Below are positions 22,646 through 34,642 of a DNA stretch of 64,000 nucleotides, piece by piece. The stretch comes from Irpex lacteus (lineage: Eukaryota > Basidiomycota > Agaricomycetes > Polyporales > Irpicaceae). The notes beneath the pieces are model-generated. The model searched no databases, was not told the origin of the DNA, and saw only the letters and a program-made list of their open reading frames with translations. The translations under genes and the position numbers were made by a program. Location of the stretch: positions 62,001-126,000 of the forward strand of contig MQVO02000009.1 in the NCBI GenBank assembly GCA_001986395.2, read 5' to 3'. Position 1 is the stretch's first letter, and each line of letters starts with the position of its first letter.

Positions 22646-22700
22646 TGCCTCGACGGGCGTTGCTGTGCACTCGCCGTTTCACTGGTTTTGTACATGCGTT

Positions 22701-24583
22701 ATGGATGCCGCCTTTACGGTTGGCTCCCAGCAGATCAACTACGATGACACCATAAATGCGTTGAGGAACCTCGAATCTACCAGGTTATGCGCTTGTAAGT
22801 GCCATGGTTTTCATGCTGTTGCGTGTACTAATGAGCTTTATTTATTATTGAAGTTGCCTCTGTGATCATCGTCTTCTATGACTGTCGTGAGTGCGCATAT
22901 TAATCCTGGCGGCTTGTGCTCACGTTCAACAGTCCTATCTCTTGAACAAGAGGTATGAACCGCCCACTAATTATAGCATATCCGCCGCTCTAACCTTTTT
23001 GTATGGCAGATACAGCTGGTCTGGGTGCGTCGTTTGCATAGTGACTTTGTTCGAGACAATTGATGTCCTATCTGTAGAACAAGCCATGGTCCATTATAAA
23101 GTGTGTTTACCTATGGGTAAGAGTTCCCCGTCTCTTTTCAGCCGCAAGACCTGACGGATACTGAATAGCACCGTTACTTCGGCGTTTTCTGTATTGCGTG
23201 AGTTACTTTGTCCACTCACGTAGTTCCTTTACTCACCTTTATATGCTGCCTCCTCTTCAGATTTGAAGCAGTAGGTGAGGGTATGGATAGCCGTACTAAG
23301 ACCGCGCACTACTCACTAGTATGCGATAGCACTGAGCATGAACGACGCATCGGATAAGGTCAGTGTAGTTCTAGTGACTGAGAACCAATCCAATCTTCTA
23401 ACCTTACAATTATCTAGTTGTACGTATTTCGCACTTGAATCTACTCTTACTGTGGGCATTGAGTCGTCCATCTAGCTGTACGTGGCAGCATTACTCGCCT
23501 ATTCGGAAAATCTCACCTCTGACCTCACACTGCAGGCTCCTTCTGGTTCCAATGGGAAGTCTGGTGCTATCTGGGACTCGTATTCACATCGGAAGGTATG
23601 TGGCCATGATAAGCATGTCCGTAGTGCACAGAGAGATTGAGTTATCTGCAGTGACCTTGATATTATGGATCTGGCTAATTTACAACCGCGGTCGGCTACT
23701 CTTTGCGGCTTTGGCGACGGCTTTCGTTGCAGAAATTACATCAGTCATTGCACTGCTGGCGATGTCTATGCCCGCCGAATACGGTACGTCCTAGCTGTGA
23801 TATTAACACACTTATTAACAGTCCTCTGCAGCACAAACTTTGCTACTGCCGGGCAGGAGCTTCTGCATCACCACACAGCCCAGAATCACCTTTAAGATTG
23901 TGTGGCTTCCCATCGTAGCGTTCGACCTGTGCCTCTTGGCAATGTTCATGTATAAAGGTACCAAGATATCATCTTTTGCCCGCAAGTCACGCCCTTTCGG
24001 CGTTGAACAGATGGTCTACCGACACACTCTCCTTAACTTTCTCGCGTGAGTTGGTCATTCTCATGCATAATGTCAGGGAAGAAGACGATATATTGATCAA
24101 ATTGTTCGAATATTTAGAATCACTGCATCGTACATTGCATGCGCCGTAATATGGCTCTGCGCAGATGTTCGTAGTCTGATTCTTGCTTTTGTTAAGCGAA
24201 GCCACTGATAGCTCTCCATGTTATAGCCCGGTCTTGCCCAAATTCCTGTTACGTTCGCGATGGCGTTTTCCGTCACCAATTGCACTCGGTTGCTTCTCAA
24301 CATTCGACGGGCTTATTACTTCGGCACTGACGACGATGAGCCGGGGCTACTTTCTTGGTCAGTCATTGCGGGCGATGAGCTCGCCACTGTATCCCGCGCA
24401 TGGTCAATACCACGGCTTCATGGAAGATCCCAGGCTTCCCGCGGTTGTCGTGGGGACTTTCAAGTTGAGGTCGCCGTGGAAGTTGTGGTGAACGACGACA
24501 CTTCCCACGATTCGAGGAGCCTTGACGAGCGTCGATATAAAGATGGATATGAGCTGTCGGAGATCAAGCACACTTCAATGTGA
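22701..24583 (+). CDS. DUF6533-type multi-pass membrane protein
   Basis: Basidiomycete-expanded membrane protein family of unknown function with a conserved N-terminal DUF6533 region. Hand-splicing gives MDAAFTVGSQQINYDDTINA, then the core FASVIIVFYDFLLSLEQE joined to IQLVWNKPWSIIK and HRYFGVFCIAFEAV. Later segments are FWFQWEVWCYLGLVF, LILWIWLIYNRGRLLFAAL, VWLPIVAFDLCLLAMFMYKG, FARKSRPFG, YRHTLLNFLA, YIACAVIWLCADV and VTNCTRLLLNIRRAYYFG. The order and the LIYNRGR loop fit the family, as does the short hydrophilic tail ending EIKHTSM at 24581-24583. About seven transmembrane segments are likely, suggesting a plasma-membrane protein. Introns are many and short. Some middle exon edges (23270-23620) remain uncertain. 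An alternative start is 22665. Confidence 0.65.
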
Positions 24584-25110
24584 CGAGAGGTACGTAATCG
24601 TAGCTGCTCAGGTCGTAGGGGGCGTTGTATGCACTCAGTGCTAACCAGATATTGTTTTTAGGCAGCAGATATTTGTGCTTACGTACCGTAGAAATCCCAG
24701 ATAGACTGGCAGTTTATACAAAGCCTAGGTCTGCAGTGACTTCACGATGAACATGAGATGCGTCGTGGCGTTGGTCACAGCGAGTGCGTGTGGAGTGACA
24801 AGGACTTCAAGAGGCGATGGCAACAATTGGTTCATAGCCACCGCGTAAAGTTGCCACAGCTATGGTAGCCGGGCCGTACTTCCTGCATTACTTCAGGATA
24901 TCATGGACTCGTATTCCTAGCTTGGATAAGCTACGATATCAATGTTTCGCGCATTCAGTGTTCGCGGGTCCTCGCCTATGCAACGTGAGTAAACCCGTCT
25001 ATCTGTATTCAATCCTACTGACCGCGATTTCCAGGGTTCATTATCGATTTAGATCCTCATCGTTATAATCATTCTAGCTAGCGATACTCTTGGTCCGGGA
25101 TGAGGCCCAC
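24584..25110. other. Intergenic spacer
   Basis: A 527-bp gap holding the DUF6533 3' region. A short plus-strand frame (24862-25068) has no motif. Nothing else is seen. Confidence 0.4.
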
Positions 25111-25638
25111 TTAGTCCAAGCGGCAGCTCTCCTCGCAATTTTGACGATCATCACGACATACACGAGGCCGACAAAGGATCACCGCGCCGGTTATCATCTG
25201 TTTCTTTAACTTCTTACCCAGCGAGCCAGCTGAGGAATCCTTTCTAGCTTGAACATCAACTAGCCCAACGTGGTATACACGAGGCGCACTCTGACTCAAT
25301 AACGCGTCGCTGTGGTCCATTACTCTGTCATATGATGGGAGGGTATGGCCTAAGGCTGTTTGTTTCCGGAACGCGTTGTAAACCTGAAGATGTGTCACCA
25401 AGACTCCAGTAAACTGCCATTGAATATTCAAGAGAGAGTGGGAGAGAAAGATATATACATAGCGGCCACCCGATGTCACGGTGACCTTCGTTGTCGGTGA
25501 AATATTGGCGTGCATGTTGCCTAGCACAGCCTCGACGGCGTCGGGAGTTAATTCTGAATTTTCTTGCTCAGCGAACGCGTTGAGAGTGACGTGATTGGAC
25601 TCTGATCTGGCGGCGGGCCCTAGCTTATACTCGGCCAT
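25111..25638 (-). CDS. Orphan hypothetical protein
   Basis: An unrecognised minus-strand frame of up to about 175 residues, read from MAEYKLGPAARSE. An upstream in-frame ATG at 25671 would add 11 residues. It contains LTPDAVEAVLGNMHANI, KVTVTSGGRY and a basic SLGKKLKKQM near the end. A 45-nt segment beginning GTATATATC after GGRY and ending ATGGCAG could be an in-frame intron, so the spliced form would be about 15 residues shorter. It is transcribed away from the HMT1-type transporter and shares about 260 bp of promoter with it. No signal peptide or certain membrane segment is seen. The length of the open frame and the shared promoter argue for a real gene, but no function can be given. Confidence 0.4.
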   Translation of the reverse strand: MAEYKLGPAARSESNHVTLNAFAEQENSELTPDAVEAVLGNMHANISPTTKVTVTSGGRYVYIFLSHSLLNIQWQFTGVLVTHLQVYNAFRKQTALGHTLPSYDRVMDHSDALLSQSAPRVYHVGLVDVQARKDSSAGSLGKKLKKQMITGAVILCRPRVCRDDRQNCEESCRLD

Positions 25639-25896
25639 ATCTTCTTGAATTTGCTTCCGATAAAGGCACATACTAGAGACGTAAAACCCAGAACAATTGA
25701 TGTTGAACCATGCGTTGATTGGAAGCTGTGGGCCGGAGGAGGGAAATGCAAAAGTCAGGAAGGCCGCTAAAACTTATACAGCCGACGGATAAGAAGGCTC
25801 TGCGCGCGACTCGTGTTTCTTGTTCACGACCTGCACGACCCCTTCTCTCTTTTCTCTTGTAAGACGTCGGCAACGTCGAGTATAGCGACGACGACG
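25639..25896. promoter_or_regulatory. Bidirectional promoter region
   Basis: About 260 bp lie between the divergent start codons of the orphan gene (-) and the ABC transporter (+). CT-rich tracts near 25840-25860 are typical of fungal core promoters. No clear TATA box was seen. Confidence 0.4.
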
Positions 25897-28800
25897 ATGA
25901 CGATGGCCAGTTCAGGGCTCCTGGCGGCCACAGCAATTCCCACCACAATAGTATGGACCCCACTGTTCGTTCTACGCGTGTTGGCACCATTTCTTGTACT
26001 ACTAGCTGCGCTTTCTACCGTCTTTTCACGACCCGCCCCTCCCCAGTCCCCGTCTCCTATAACCTCCGTCGTCGTCGCTACTCGTGCGCCTCGTCGTGCT
26101 GTGATATTGTCTCTGCTGTCGCTCTCTGCGCTCACTTTCCTCCTTGACGGCCTCACCTTTGTGGTCTTCACTGTTATCTCAAAGAAGTGGCCGGAATGGA
26201 CAGGTATCGAAATCGGTGCAGTTGAAGGTCTCGTGGCATTTGCTGGTCTGGCCGCAGTCGGCGCATGGAAGGACGTTCAAGGTGTCGAAGTCTGGTTGTT
26301 CAGACGCATTAGCTTTGCAATTACATGGTCCCTGCTATTCGACATCGCGCAGGTTGTTCTGCTTGGGTTGGCTATCAAAAGTGCGTTGACTAGACACTGA
26401 CTTTCGTGCATAACTCACAAGCATACCCAGAGCCACTTAATGTTGTGTCGTCTGTACACCTGGCCTTTCCGGCCTTCCGTGTCCTTGTAGAAGTTCCCCT
26501 GTTGTTCGCCCTTGGTAACCCTCGTGTCTCGTATTCTCCGGCCCTGAACTCAGAGGAGGAAGCTACCGATTCCACACATCTTTTGCAGACCAGTGACTCC
26601 ACCGCCGTGGCATCTACTGGTTTGTCACTGGCTCCGGAGGCTAGCAAGTACGGTACATTCAGGACAGGACGCTCTTTGGCTCCCAGTGTGTCAAACCCCA
26701 CGACACGAACCCCTACTCCGGCGCCGTCTACTGCTCGCATCCCTGCCTCAAAGGTATGCGCAGGTCATATAGTATCATGTGTCGGTACTTAATTATCACA
26801 TCAGGGTGGTTCTCGCTCTCAGGACAAGGAAGAGATTAACCCAGATCCCTCCTGGGGTGAGCTCTTGCATCGTCTTGGTCGCATCGCGCCGTACCTCTGG
26901 CCATCGAAGAGCCGCGCTCTTCAACTGCTTGCGGCTCTCTGTATTGGTTTGGTGGTCGTTGGTCGCTTCGTCAATTTCCTTGTCCCGCTTGCATTCGCAC
27001 AGGTCGTTCGCATTTTCGAAGAGGGATCAAAGGTCTCCCCATGGCCATATCTCTTCTCGTATGTCGGTCTGCGCTTCTTGCAATCGTCGGGTGGTTTGGC
27101 AGCTCTTCGAGATGTAAGTTGGCAAGTTCACACATGCCTTGTACGCGGCTTATGAGTTCTTGCTATAGGTTCTTTGGGCCCCTGTTTTGCAATATTCTGA
27201 TCGCGGTAGGTGTTCTTTGCATATTCTGCCCAGTTCCACAACTCATGAGACTCGTAGAAATGTCCTTGCTTTCTTTCAACCATTTGCTCAATCTCTCATT
27301 CAACTTCCACACGCACCGCAAGACGGGCGAAGTTCTACGCATCCTGGACCGTGGTGCCGCCATCAACCACACCCTCGAGCTACTCTTGTTCAACATTGTC
27401 CCAACATTTGTGGATATCTTTGTAGCTCTAATCTTCTTTACGATCTACTTCGAGTGGACTTTATCACTGGTTATCTTCTTCGTTTTCGTGGCGTATGGTA
27501 GGTTCCTACGTTTGCTCTCCAGATGAACAGCTCTGACACACATTTCCAGTCGCGGCAAGTGTCATCCTTACGCGCTATCGGACCAAGCTACGGAGACAGA
27601 TGAATGAACGCGACGTGGTATGTAAATCCTTATGTGCTGGAGACTTGGTTCTCAAATGTAATGTACTACAGGTAACACGCGGGATTCACACCGACTGCCT
27701 CCTCAACTATGAAACCGTGAAGTACTTCAACGGAGAGCAGCACGAAAGTGACCGCTACGACGACGCTATCAGAGGCTATCAAACAGTTGAATACAAGGTC
27801 ATAGGTGCGAAGTTCCACATAATGTGTGGGGTGTAGTGCTAACATACACTATAGCGTCCTTGAATCTGCTCAACCTCGTCCAGAATTTCATCATCGTGAG
27901 TACATCCCGCCCGCGAATCGAATGGCTCCGTACTGACTACGCAATTGTAGACTGTTGGCCTGCTTGTAGGCTCTATGATTGTCGCCTTGCGCGTCGTCAA
28001 TGGCCAGTCGCAGCCGCACGAGTTTGTTTTCTTCATTACTTACCTCGCTCAGGTAAGTCTATGGGTCTAATGGTGTGTATCCTCGCTAATCTTTTGTCAA
28101 TCAGCTCTATGGGCCTCTGAATATGCTCGGGTTCATCTACCGTTCCGTCAACCAGTCGCTGGTGGATACCGAGAAGCTGTTGAAGCTCCTTAACGAACCA
28201 ACCGAGGTTAATGACAAGCCTGGCGCCCCTGACCTGATTGTTGAGGATGGATCAATCGAGTTTGGTATGTGCAGCGACTCTTTGGCTTCAGTAGTATCCT
28301 CACCATGCACGCAGAGAACGTTACCTTCTCATATGATGGTCGCACGACCGCCCTCAATGGTGTCTCTTTCAAGGTTCCTAAGCGCTCTTCTGTTGCACTG
28401 GTCGGAGAGTCTGGCTCTGGGAAGTCAACGATCTTGCGTCTCCTCTACCGGTTCTATGACCTCAAAGAGGGCGAAGGCAGAATCCTGATCGATGGAAAGG
28501 ATATCCGCGACGTCACTCAGGCCAGCTTGCGCAAGGCAATCGGTGTTGTTCCCCAGGACCCTGTTCTTTTCAATGCTAGCATCGGGTACAACATTGGCTA
28601 CGGCAAATTCGGAGCTACCGCTGAGGAAATCGAGGCCGCTGCCAAATCCGCACAGATGCACGAACGCATCGTGACCTTCCCTGACGGCTACGAGACAAAG
28701 GTCGGCGAGCGTGGTATTCGTCTGAGCGGGGGAGAGAAGCAGCGTGTCGCTATCGCGCGCACTTTGCTCAAGAATCCCCCAATCTTGCTTTTGGATGAGG

Positions 28801-30106
28801 CCACCAGGTAGGTTTGCAGTTATCAATTCGCTTCCTGGCCAGGTGACTGATCATGTGCGCAGTGCTCTGGACACATCGACTGAGAAGGACATTCAGAACG
28901 CCTTGCAGCATCTCGTTGAGGGCCGTTCGTCCCTGTCAATCGCCCACCGTCTTTCGGTACGTAAACGAGTATGCTCGATTTTCACACGCATGCTCATTAA
29001 TCGTGTATTGTTGTATACAGACCATCAAGTCCGCTGACTTGTACGTGATTCCGTCTTACGTTGTAACTCAATCTTGACACTGATGTTCTGCATTCGTCAG
29101 AATTCTTGTACTCAAGGATGGCCAAATCGTCGAGCAAGGAAATCACACTGAGCTGCTTGCCAAGGGCGGCGTCTTCGCCTCGATGTGGGCCGACCAGGTT
29201 TCCGCGACTGAAGGCGTTTCTCCTGCTGACAAGAAGAGTGCTCTTGCTGGCTACACGGTCGACGATGAGCCTATCGCCCAGGAAGCTATCACCGCGGAGC
29301 CTCTCGTTGATACTCCTGAGGTTCACGCTGGCGAAATCCCTGAGGTTGCCGGCCCCGCGGTTGTCGAAGCTACAGAATCTTCCGCTGTCACGGACGGTGC
29401 AATTGCATTCCCATCTGAGGCTGTTGAGCAGGACGATAGTGTAAAGGCAGAACCTTCCGCACCGGTTGCGTTCCCGACCTCCGGTGAAGAGGCTGTCGCA
29501 TTCCCTGCTACCGATGCCCCTGCTGCTGCCATTGTCCCAGCTTCTGAGGCTAAGGAGAGCGAGGCACCTGTTGCATTCCCCTCTGAAGGCCGTGACAGCC
29601 CAGCGCCCGCAGGACTTGCGTTCCCAGGCTCAGATTCTGGTTCCGTTAACACGCCTTCGGTTGGTGGAACTCCTGGTGTCACATTCCAGGACGTACCCAC
29701 ACCAGCCCGCGATGGTGCATCGCCGGATCTTGATCAGGATGGCAAGAGAAGAAGGACGCTTTCCACCCAGGGCATCCAGCGCCTCGCCAGGAGAATCTCG
29801 ATTTCTGGTCGCCGTCAGGGCTCGTCAAGCTCAATTCCTGCCGCTATTTTCAATTCGCTCAAGCGTGACAATAGCTCGGTGTCCAGGGACTCGAAGGAAT
29901 TGGCCCGGGAGGACTCAAACAAGGATGGGAGTGTGCGTGAGGACGGCAGTCTCGTCAACTCAGCCGCTGCTAGTCCCAGCATTCCTAACGATAGCCCGTC
30001 CGCAAGCGTGTCGAGCGATATCAACAAGACGAAGACGAAGAAAGACAAGAAGAAAGAGAAGAAGAGGAAGAGCACCAACCTGGGCACAAGCATCAGCCAG
30101 GACTAA
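25897..30106 (+). CDS. HMT1-type ABC transporter (ABCB half transporter)
   Basis: Half-size ABC exporter of the ATM1/HMT1 group; HMT1 proteins act in vacuolar metal or glutathione-conjugate tolerance. An N-terminal membrane region (TMD0, about residues 1-170: [18 protein letters not shown] and later helices) precedes a linker and the six-helix ABC membrane domain (about 26900-28130). The transporter-type signature [13 protein letters not shown] is visible. The ATPase has Walker [11 protein letters not shown]-loop VVPQDPVLF, signature LSGGEKQR, Walker B ILLLDEAT and the H-loop AHR. About a dozen exons remain in frame throughout. After the ATPase a low-complexity tail of about 300 residues has five AFP motifs and ends in a lysine-rich segment ([16 protein letters not shown]). 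The start at 25897 is the first ATG of MTMASSG; 25813 is also in frame. Confidence 0.9.
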
Positions 30107-30683
30107 TTTTGGCATGCATCGTGTTGATGGCCTTCTGGCGTACGTTTCTGTGGAAGTTTTCACTCATCTCCCCACATGCACAGCTTAATCTCGTTTTTGT
30201 TGTTTGCGTATACCACATCACGTTCACACCCACTCAATCTACTATCACCATTCACGAACTGTTACGACTTGGAAATTTCTTTTCCTTTACTTCTTACTGT
30301 AGTAATACAGCCCCCTCACTGTTGCATTTGGAATCCGATTTGTTGTTAGCACCGCGCTGTCTCAGTTCTGGAGTCGATATTTTCTGCGATCTAGCCTACT
30401 TACTGCGCACTGGTCGTGCTCGCTTGAGATTGCGGCGTTGTCGCTGCAATCAGAAGCACTCAGAGACGCGCGTGCAATGAATTGCGCCTCAGCTCGTGAC
30501 CTGCCGCCGGCGCCCAGGTGGTCCGTGCGCGTCACAGCTCCTCCCCAGTCGGTCACACTTTGGCGTGGGGCAGAAAAAATGTGACGATCGTGACACCGCT
30601 TTTTTCCTCAAATGGCAAGCTCCACTTCGGTCTAGGCTGGGAGAAGAAGGTTTGCAACGGCGGAGTTTGAAACGAGAACAGCA
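30107..30683. other. Intergenic region
   Basis: Contains the ABC transporter 3' region and the upstream part of the RRM gene promoter. No gene was recognised. Confidence 0.45.
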
Positions 30684-30690
30684 TATAAAC
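30684..30690 (+). promoter_or_regulatory. TATA box of the RRM protein gene
   Basis: TATAAAC about 140 bp upstream of the ATG at 30822, followed by a pyrimidine-rich leader (CCCCTCTCTCTCTAGTCCCC), the usual layout of a highly expressed fungal gene. Confidence 0.45.
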
Positions 30691-30821
30691 CGCGAGGGTA
30701 CGGTCTCCCAAAATCAAACCCCTCTCTCTCTAGTCCCCTCACCTGCTTTCGGTCTCGCGTTTCCGGTTTCGGTTTCTCAAGTTACGAAAAGTCTCGCGGT
30801 TACTAGTGTAATATCAGAATC

Positions 30822-31664
30822 ATGTCTGCAAAGGTTTACGTTGGGTCAGTTTTGTCGTACCCGTGTCTCCTACATGCGGATCCCCTCTGGCTGTGTCTGG
30901 AGGGTGTGTCCGTGGCTAATAGTGCTCTTGTGTCCCTCATGTAGCAACTTGTCGTGGAATACAACCGATGATTCCCTACGTGCAGTCAGTTTGATTCTCT
31001 CGACGTCGAGATCTCTTCCGAGGTCTCGCGTCTCATCTACGAACCGTGTCTGATGATATCTTTCTGCTCGTTGCGCGTCGTTTCCGTGCTATTTAGGCGT
31101 TCGGTCAATTCGGTCAGATCCTCGATGTACGCAATCGTTCGCAATATTCTTCGTACCCACAATCGTACACAATGGGTCTCAGATCTATCGGAGACTGACT
31201 ATTTTATTGCTTTTTTCAGTCGATCGTGATGCGCGATCGTGACACCGGTCGCTCTCGTGGCTTCGGGTTCGTCACCTTCAGCACTTCTGCTGAGGCATCG
31301 AACGCCATCGCCAGCCTCAACGAGCAAGAGCTCGACGGCCGTCGCATCCGTGTCAACCTCGCCAACGCCCGTGGCTCCGGTGGCGGAGGCGGAGGTGGAG
31401 GATACGGTGGTGGAGGAGGTGGATACCAGGGTGGCGGAGGTTACCAAGGTGGTGGAGGCTACCAGGGTGGAGGAGGTTACGGGGGTCAGTGTTAGTGTTT
31501 TAAACTTTGGACTGAAGTAGGTCTGACTCCATATTCTAGGAGGATACGGCGGTGGCGCTCAGTACGGTGGCGGCCAAGGCTTCCAGGGCGGAGGCTCTGC
31601 TGGCGGCTATGGTGGCTACAGTCAAGCCCCTCAAGGCGGCTACGGCGGCCAACCTGGCTACTAG
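30822..31664 (+). CDS. Glycine-rich RNA-binding protein (RRM)
   Basis: Small RNA-binding protein of the GRP/CIRP type, likely acting in mRNA processing or stress response. Exons: MSAKVYVG (30822 on), [13 protein letters not shown] (about 30943-30984), [10 protein letters not shown] (about 31097-31126), then the main exon from 31220 and a last exon near 31541-31664. RNP2 is VYVGNL, split by the first intron, and RNP1 is RGFGFVTF. One RRM is followed by a glycine-rich tail with repeated GGGGYQ units and ends GGYGGQPGY, with TAG at 31662-31664. About 160 residues, normal for the family. The introns between the small first exons are clean GT-AG. Confidence 0.9.
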
Positions 31665-32369
31665 ATAACATGTTCAGGTATGTCGCGTGTTGATCAACGT
31701 TTGCTACATCGAGTAACATTTCTTCAACAGCGCCCTGATCTTCCTCACCTCTCACGCTTTCTCGTTTTTCCTCAATTTATTTTCCATGCTTTCTCCTCTT
31801 GACCACCCGCACACCACAACTGTCCTTACTGCCAGTCGTTGCCTTTACTTGCACTTGTCGCGTTTCTCGTCGTTCCTGGCTCGCAATCCGGCTTGTACTT
31901 GTACGATCAGTTGTATCACCTACTCGTCCCTCGTCTCCGTTCCCCCTGCTCTCTCTAGTTCGCCCCCGTCGTTGTGGGTGGGTGTGTCTGCATAAATGCT
32001 TACTTGCTACGTATACTCCTGTATCATCACATTTCCTTCGCGGTGTATATGATTTCATGGCCTAGTGCTCAGCTCTCAAACCTCCAGTGTGACCTTCACG
32101 TTGTGTGCCTCAGAGTATCGTAAGCTTAAGAATCGTTGTGTGGACGTATGTGTTCATTCATTCGTTGATGGTTCAACTTGAGGAGCTGTGCGAGGGCTTG
32201 CACAATGCAGATCGACTATTCATCAAAACTATTCGGTAGTACATGGAATACGTGCTGAACGATACTTTCGCATGAAAAGGCTAGCAATGGCGATCGTACA
32301 TAACTCGACGGGTGCTAACTTGCAAACAGGCTGTGTTCCGACTAACTTTACACAGGTAATCAGTGCTAT
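31665..32369. other. Convergent intergenic spacer
   Basis: A 705-bp gap between convergent genes. It is pyrimidine-rich at 31740-31960, probably the 3' UTR of the RRM gene. No other feature was seen. Confidence 0.45.
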
Positions 32370-34626
32370 TTACTTCCTCGGTTCCAGATTAACCACCAGC
32401 GGACCTCGCACCATCGTGTGTGCGTCCCTAATATCCTTCTCCCACCTGTCGAGGTCATACCCTTCCGCGGGCGACATCCTAAACTTCTGCACCATCGATG
32501 CCGCCAGACACCTCAGCTGCATCAACGCCAGGTTTCGTCCAGGGCACGCTTGGGGGCCAACGGAGAAGGGGGCGAATACAGCTTTGTTGTGTATTAGTTG
32601 TTCCTTGGGAATGGTAATGGGGCCAGAGGAGGAAGAGGAAGAGGGAAGGGTGTAGGACGCTTGGTCGAGCCAACGGTCGGGCCAGAACGTATCGGGGAGG
32701 GGAGAGAAGGCGAAGGGGTTGTGGTTGAGGGAGGTGAAGTGGTTAGAGACGTTAGTTCCTTCGGGGACGAAGCTGTAGTATACATGAAAGTGAGAGAAGG
32801 AAGATAGATACAAGCTCGAAATCAGTATCTCCTGTACTGGTGATTAATGGAGTAAGACGCACTATGCCCCGATCATGGCTCCTCCACTACCAAGTGGGAC
32901 TCTTCTTTGAAGTCCCGAGAGCACAGGGGACAGTACTCGCAAGGTCTCGTCTCTGTTGAATGAATGCCTCCAGCGCAAGCAAAGCACAGACGTATGGCAA
33001 TGACTTACATGCACGCGTTTAGATAAGGCATCTCCGCCAGACGACGGAAGTCATATGGCAGTTCGCCATCAGGAAACACCTTATTGACCTCCTCGTTCAA
33101 TCTCTCGCAACACTCCGGGTTTCTCATCATGCAGTACAGGAAGTTGGATGTTGTCCCTGCAATGGTGTCCGAACCACCTATCACAGCTGCGAGAGCGTCT
33201 GCAACCGCGTGTTTATTGCGTTCGTCGCTCTCATGACTGTCGCCTTCGCCTGACTGCAAGGATCAAATATTGGATGAGTGTTGTTAATGGAGTATAGGTG
33301 AGGGATTCGGCTTACAAGCCTATACCACAGATCTTTGGACTGTGAACCGACAGTCGCCCGGTGGGACGCGTAGTTATTCGCGATGTGCTTGAACTTGTTG
33401 AATGCGTTGCCACTTCCAAGTATTGCCTTAAGGAATGGTATAGACCAAGGGATGACGGATATTATGCTCATAGCGCTATGGGAAGGATAAGCATGTCGCC
33501 GTCGTGGATAGAGATGTCACTTACATCATAGCTTCATCTAACAAGCGCCATATACCTTCGATGTCGTCCGCAGCTTTCAGCATACCGAAGTCTCGTGCAA
33601 AACTTTATGGCGAATAAACTGATTAGTCACCATGTGCATATCGCTAGGGGTCAGATACTTACACAAGCTGGCCCATGAAGTCGTACCTGGAAGGAAACAA
33701 TGCAGCCATGCGTTCAGAACCCTTCAGTCGTTCCTCGAAGTTGAGAGAATGCCTGCGACGTACCCATAGTAGCTCATCCAAGCGGAAATGTCTACGTCTT
33801 GCCCCGCACGCTCTGTCAACTTGCTCAAAAGTAGATCTACGTTATTCAGGAGGATAGGTTCGTAGTCTTTGAGCGCATACGGTGCCAACGCCCTCGTCCA
33901 GACTTTTCTGCGCACTGCGTGTTCGTCGAAGTCTTGGATGCTGTCTATCGATCCGTCACGAAGATCGTAAACTACATGGAAAGGGCAAGAATGATTTATT
34001 AGTACTCGTCACGTAGTATTAAACGGGAAATATGCCTACAAGGGCCTTTGGGGAGCTGTCGAGCTGCAAGAATGGGTTGCACTGAATCGACTGTATTAAA
34101 GGAAAGCTCGTTGGGCCCTGGAGCACGCATAGTGAACTGCATCAGCGGCCTATATTACAGAGAGATATAACAAAGAGTACAGCACCTATCCTAACCACGT
34201 CCCCGTATTTGTGGTGCCATTCTTTGATCACTATATGCGCGTTGCCACGCAGTTGAATCTTTACATGATAAAACTTGGAAATCTTTGCCGCGAGAGGGCC
34301 TGGGTAGCGAGCAAGCGGGTGAAGCGGTGAGAGGCGATATGCGACAGTAATCGATGCCAGTAGCACCCAATGGGCGAATATCGCAAGAAGCGTGTTGGAG
34401 GACATCAACGCCGCCCGGCTATGTGTACTTGCGACGACCACCAAGGGTACGCCTAAGAGAAGCACAACGTTCACGAGCGGGCTTGATGGTTCGTAACGTT
34501 TGTAAACGAGGTAGCATGCCTTGGCGAGGTGAAAGTAAGATAGTTGTTCGGAGTTGTGTGTTGGAAACTTACCGCACTCGCCGCGGGTATGGCTACTCTA
34601 AGGCCTTGCACGGTATCGCCCTCCAT
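32370..34626 (-). CDS. Cytochrome P450, paralogue A
   Basis: Haem monooxygenase, probably ER-anchored; substrate unknown. Exon 1 is short (MEGDTVQGLRVAIPAASA). Exon 2 gives ACYLVYKRYEPSSPLVN, a hydrophobic anchor, then the hinge PLARYPGPLAAKISKFYH and HKYGDVVRIG. The I-helix is AVIGGSDTIAGTTSN (about 33170). ETLR supplies ExxR on an exon near 32930. FSPLPDTFWPDRWL precedes the haem loop FAPFSVGPQACPGRN (about 32560). The stop is at 32370-32372. All exons checked are in frame. It is a close paralogue of the gene at 58706-61019, sharing exon structure and N-terminal topology, and is unrelated to the P450 at 14873. A minus-strand TATAAAG lies about 90 bp upstream. Confidence 0.88.
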
Positions 34627-34642
34627 TGATGCTGTTCGTGAA

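Noticed and set aside
29323..29700. 125-codon antisense frame over the ABC transporter tail
   Set aside because: It is a shadow of the repetitive Ala/Glu/Pro-rich coding sequence.
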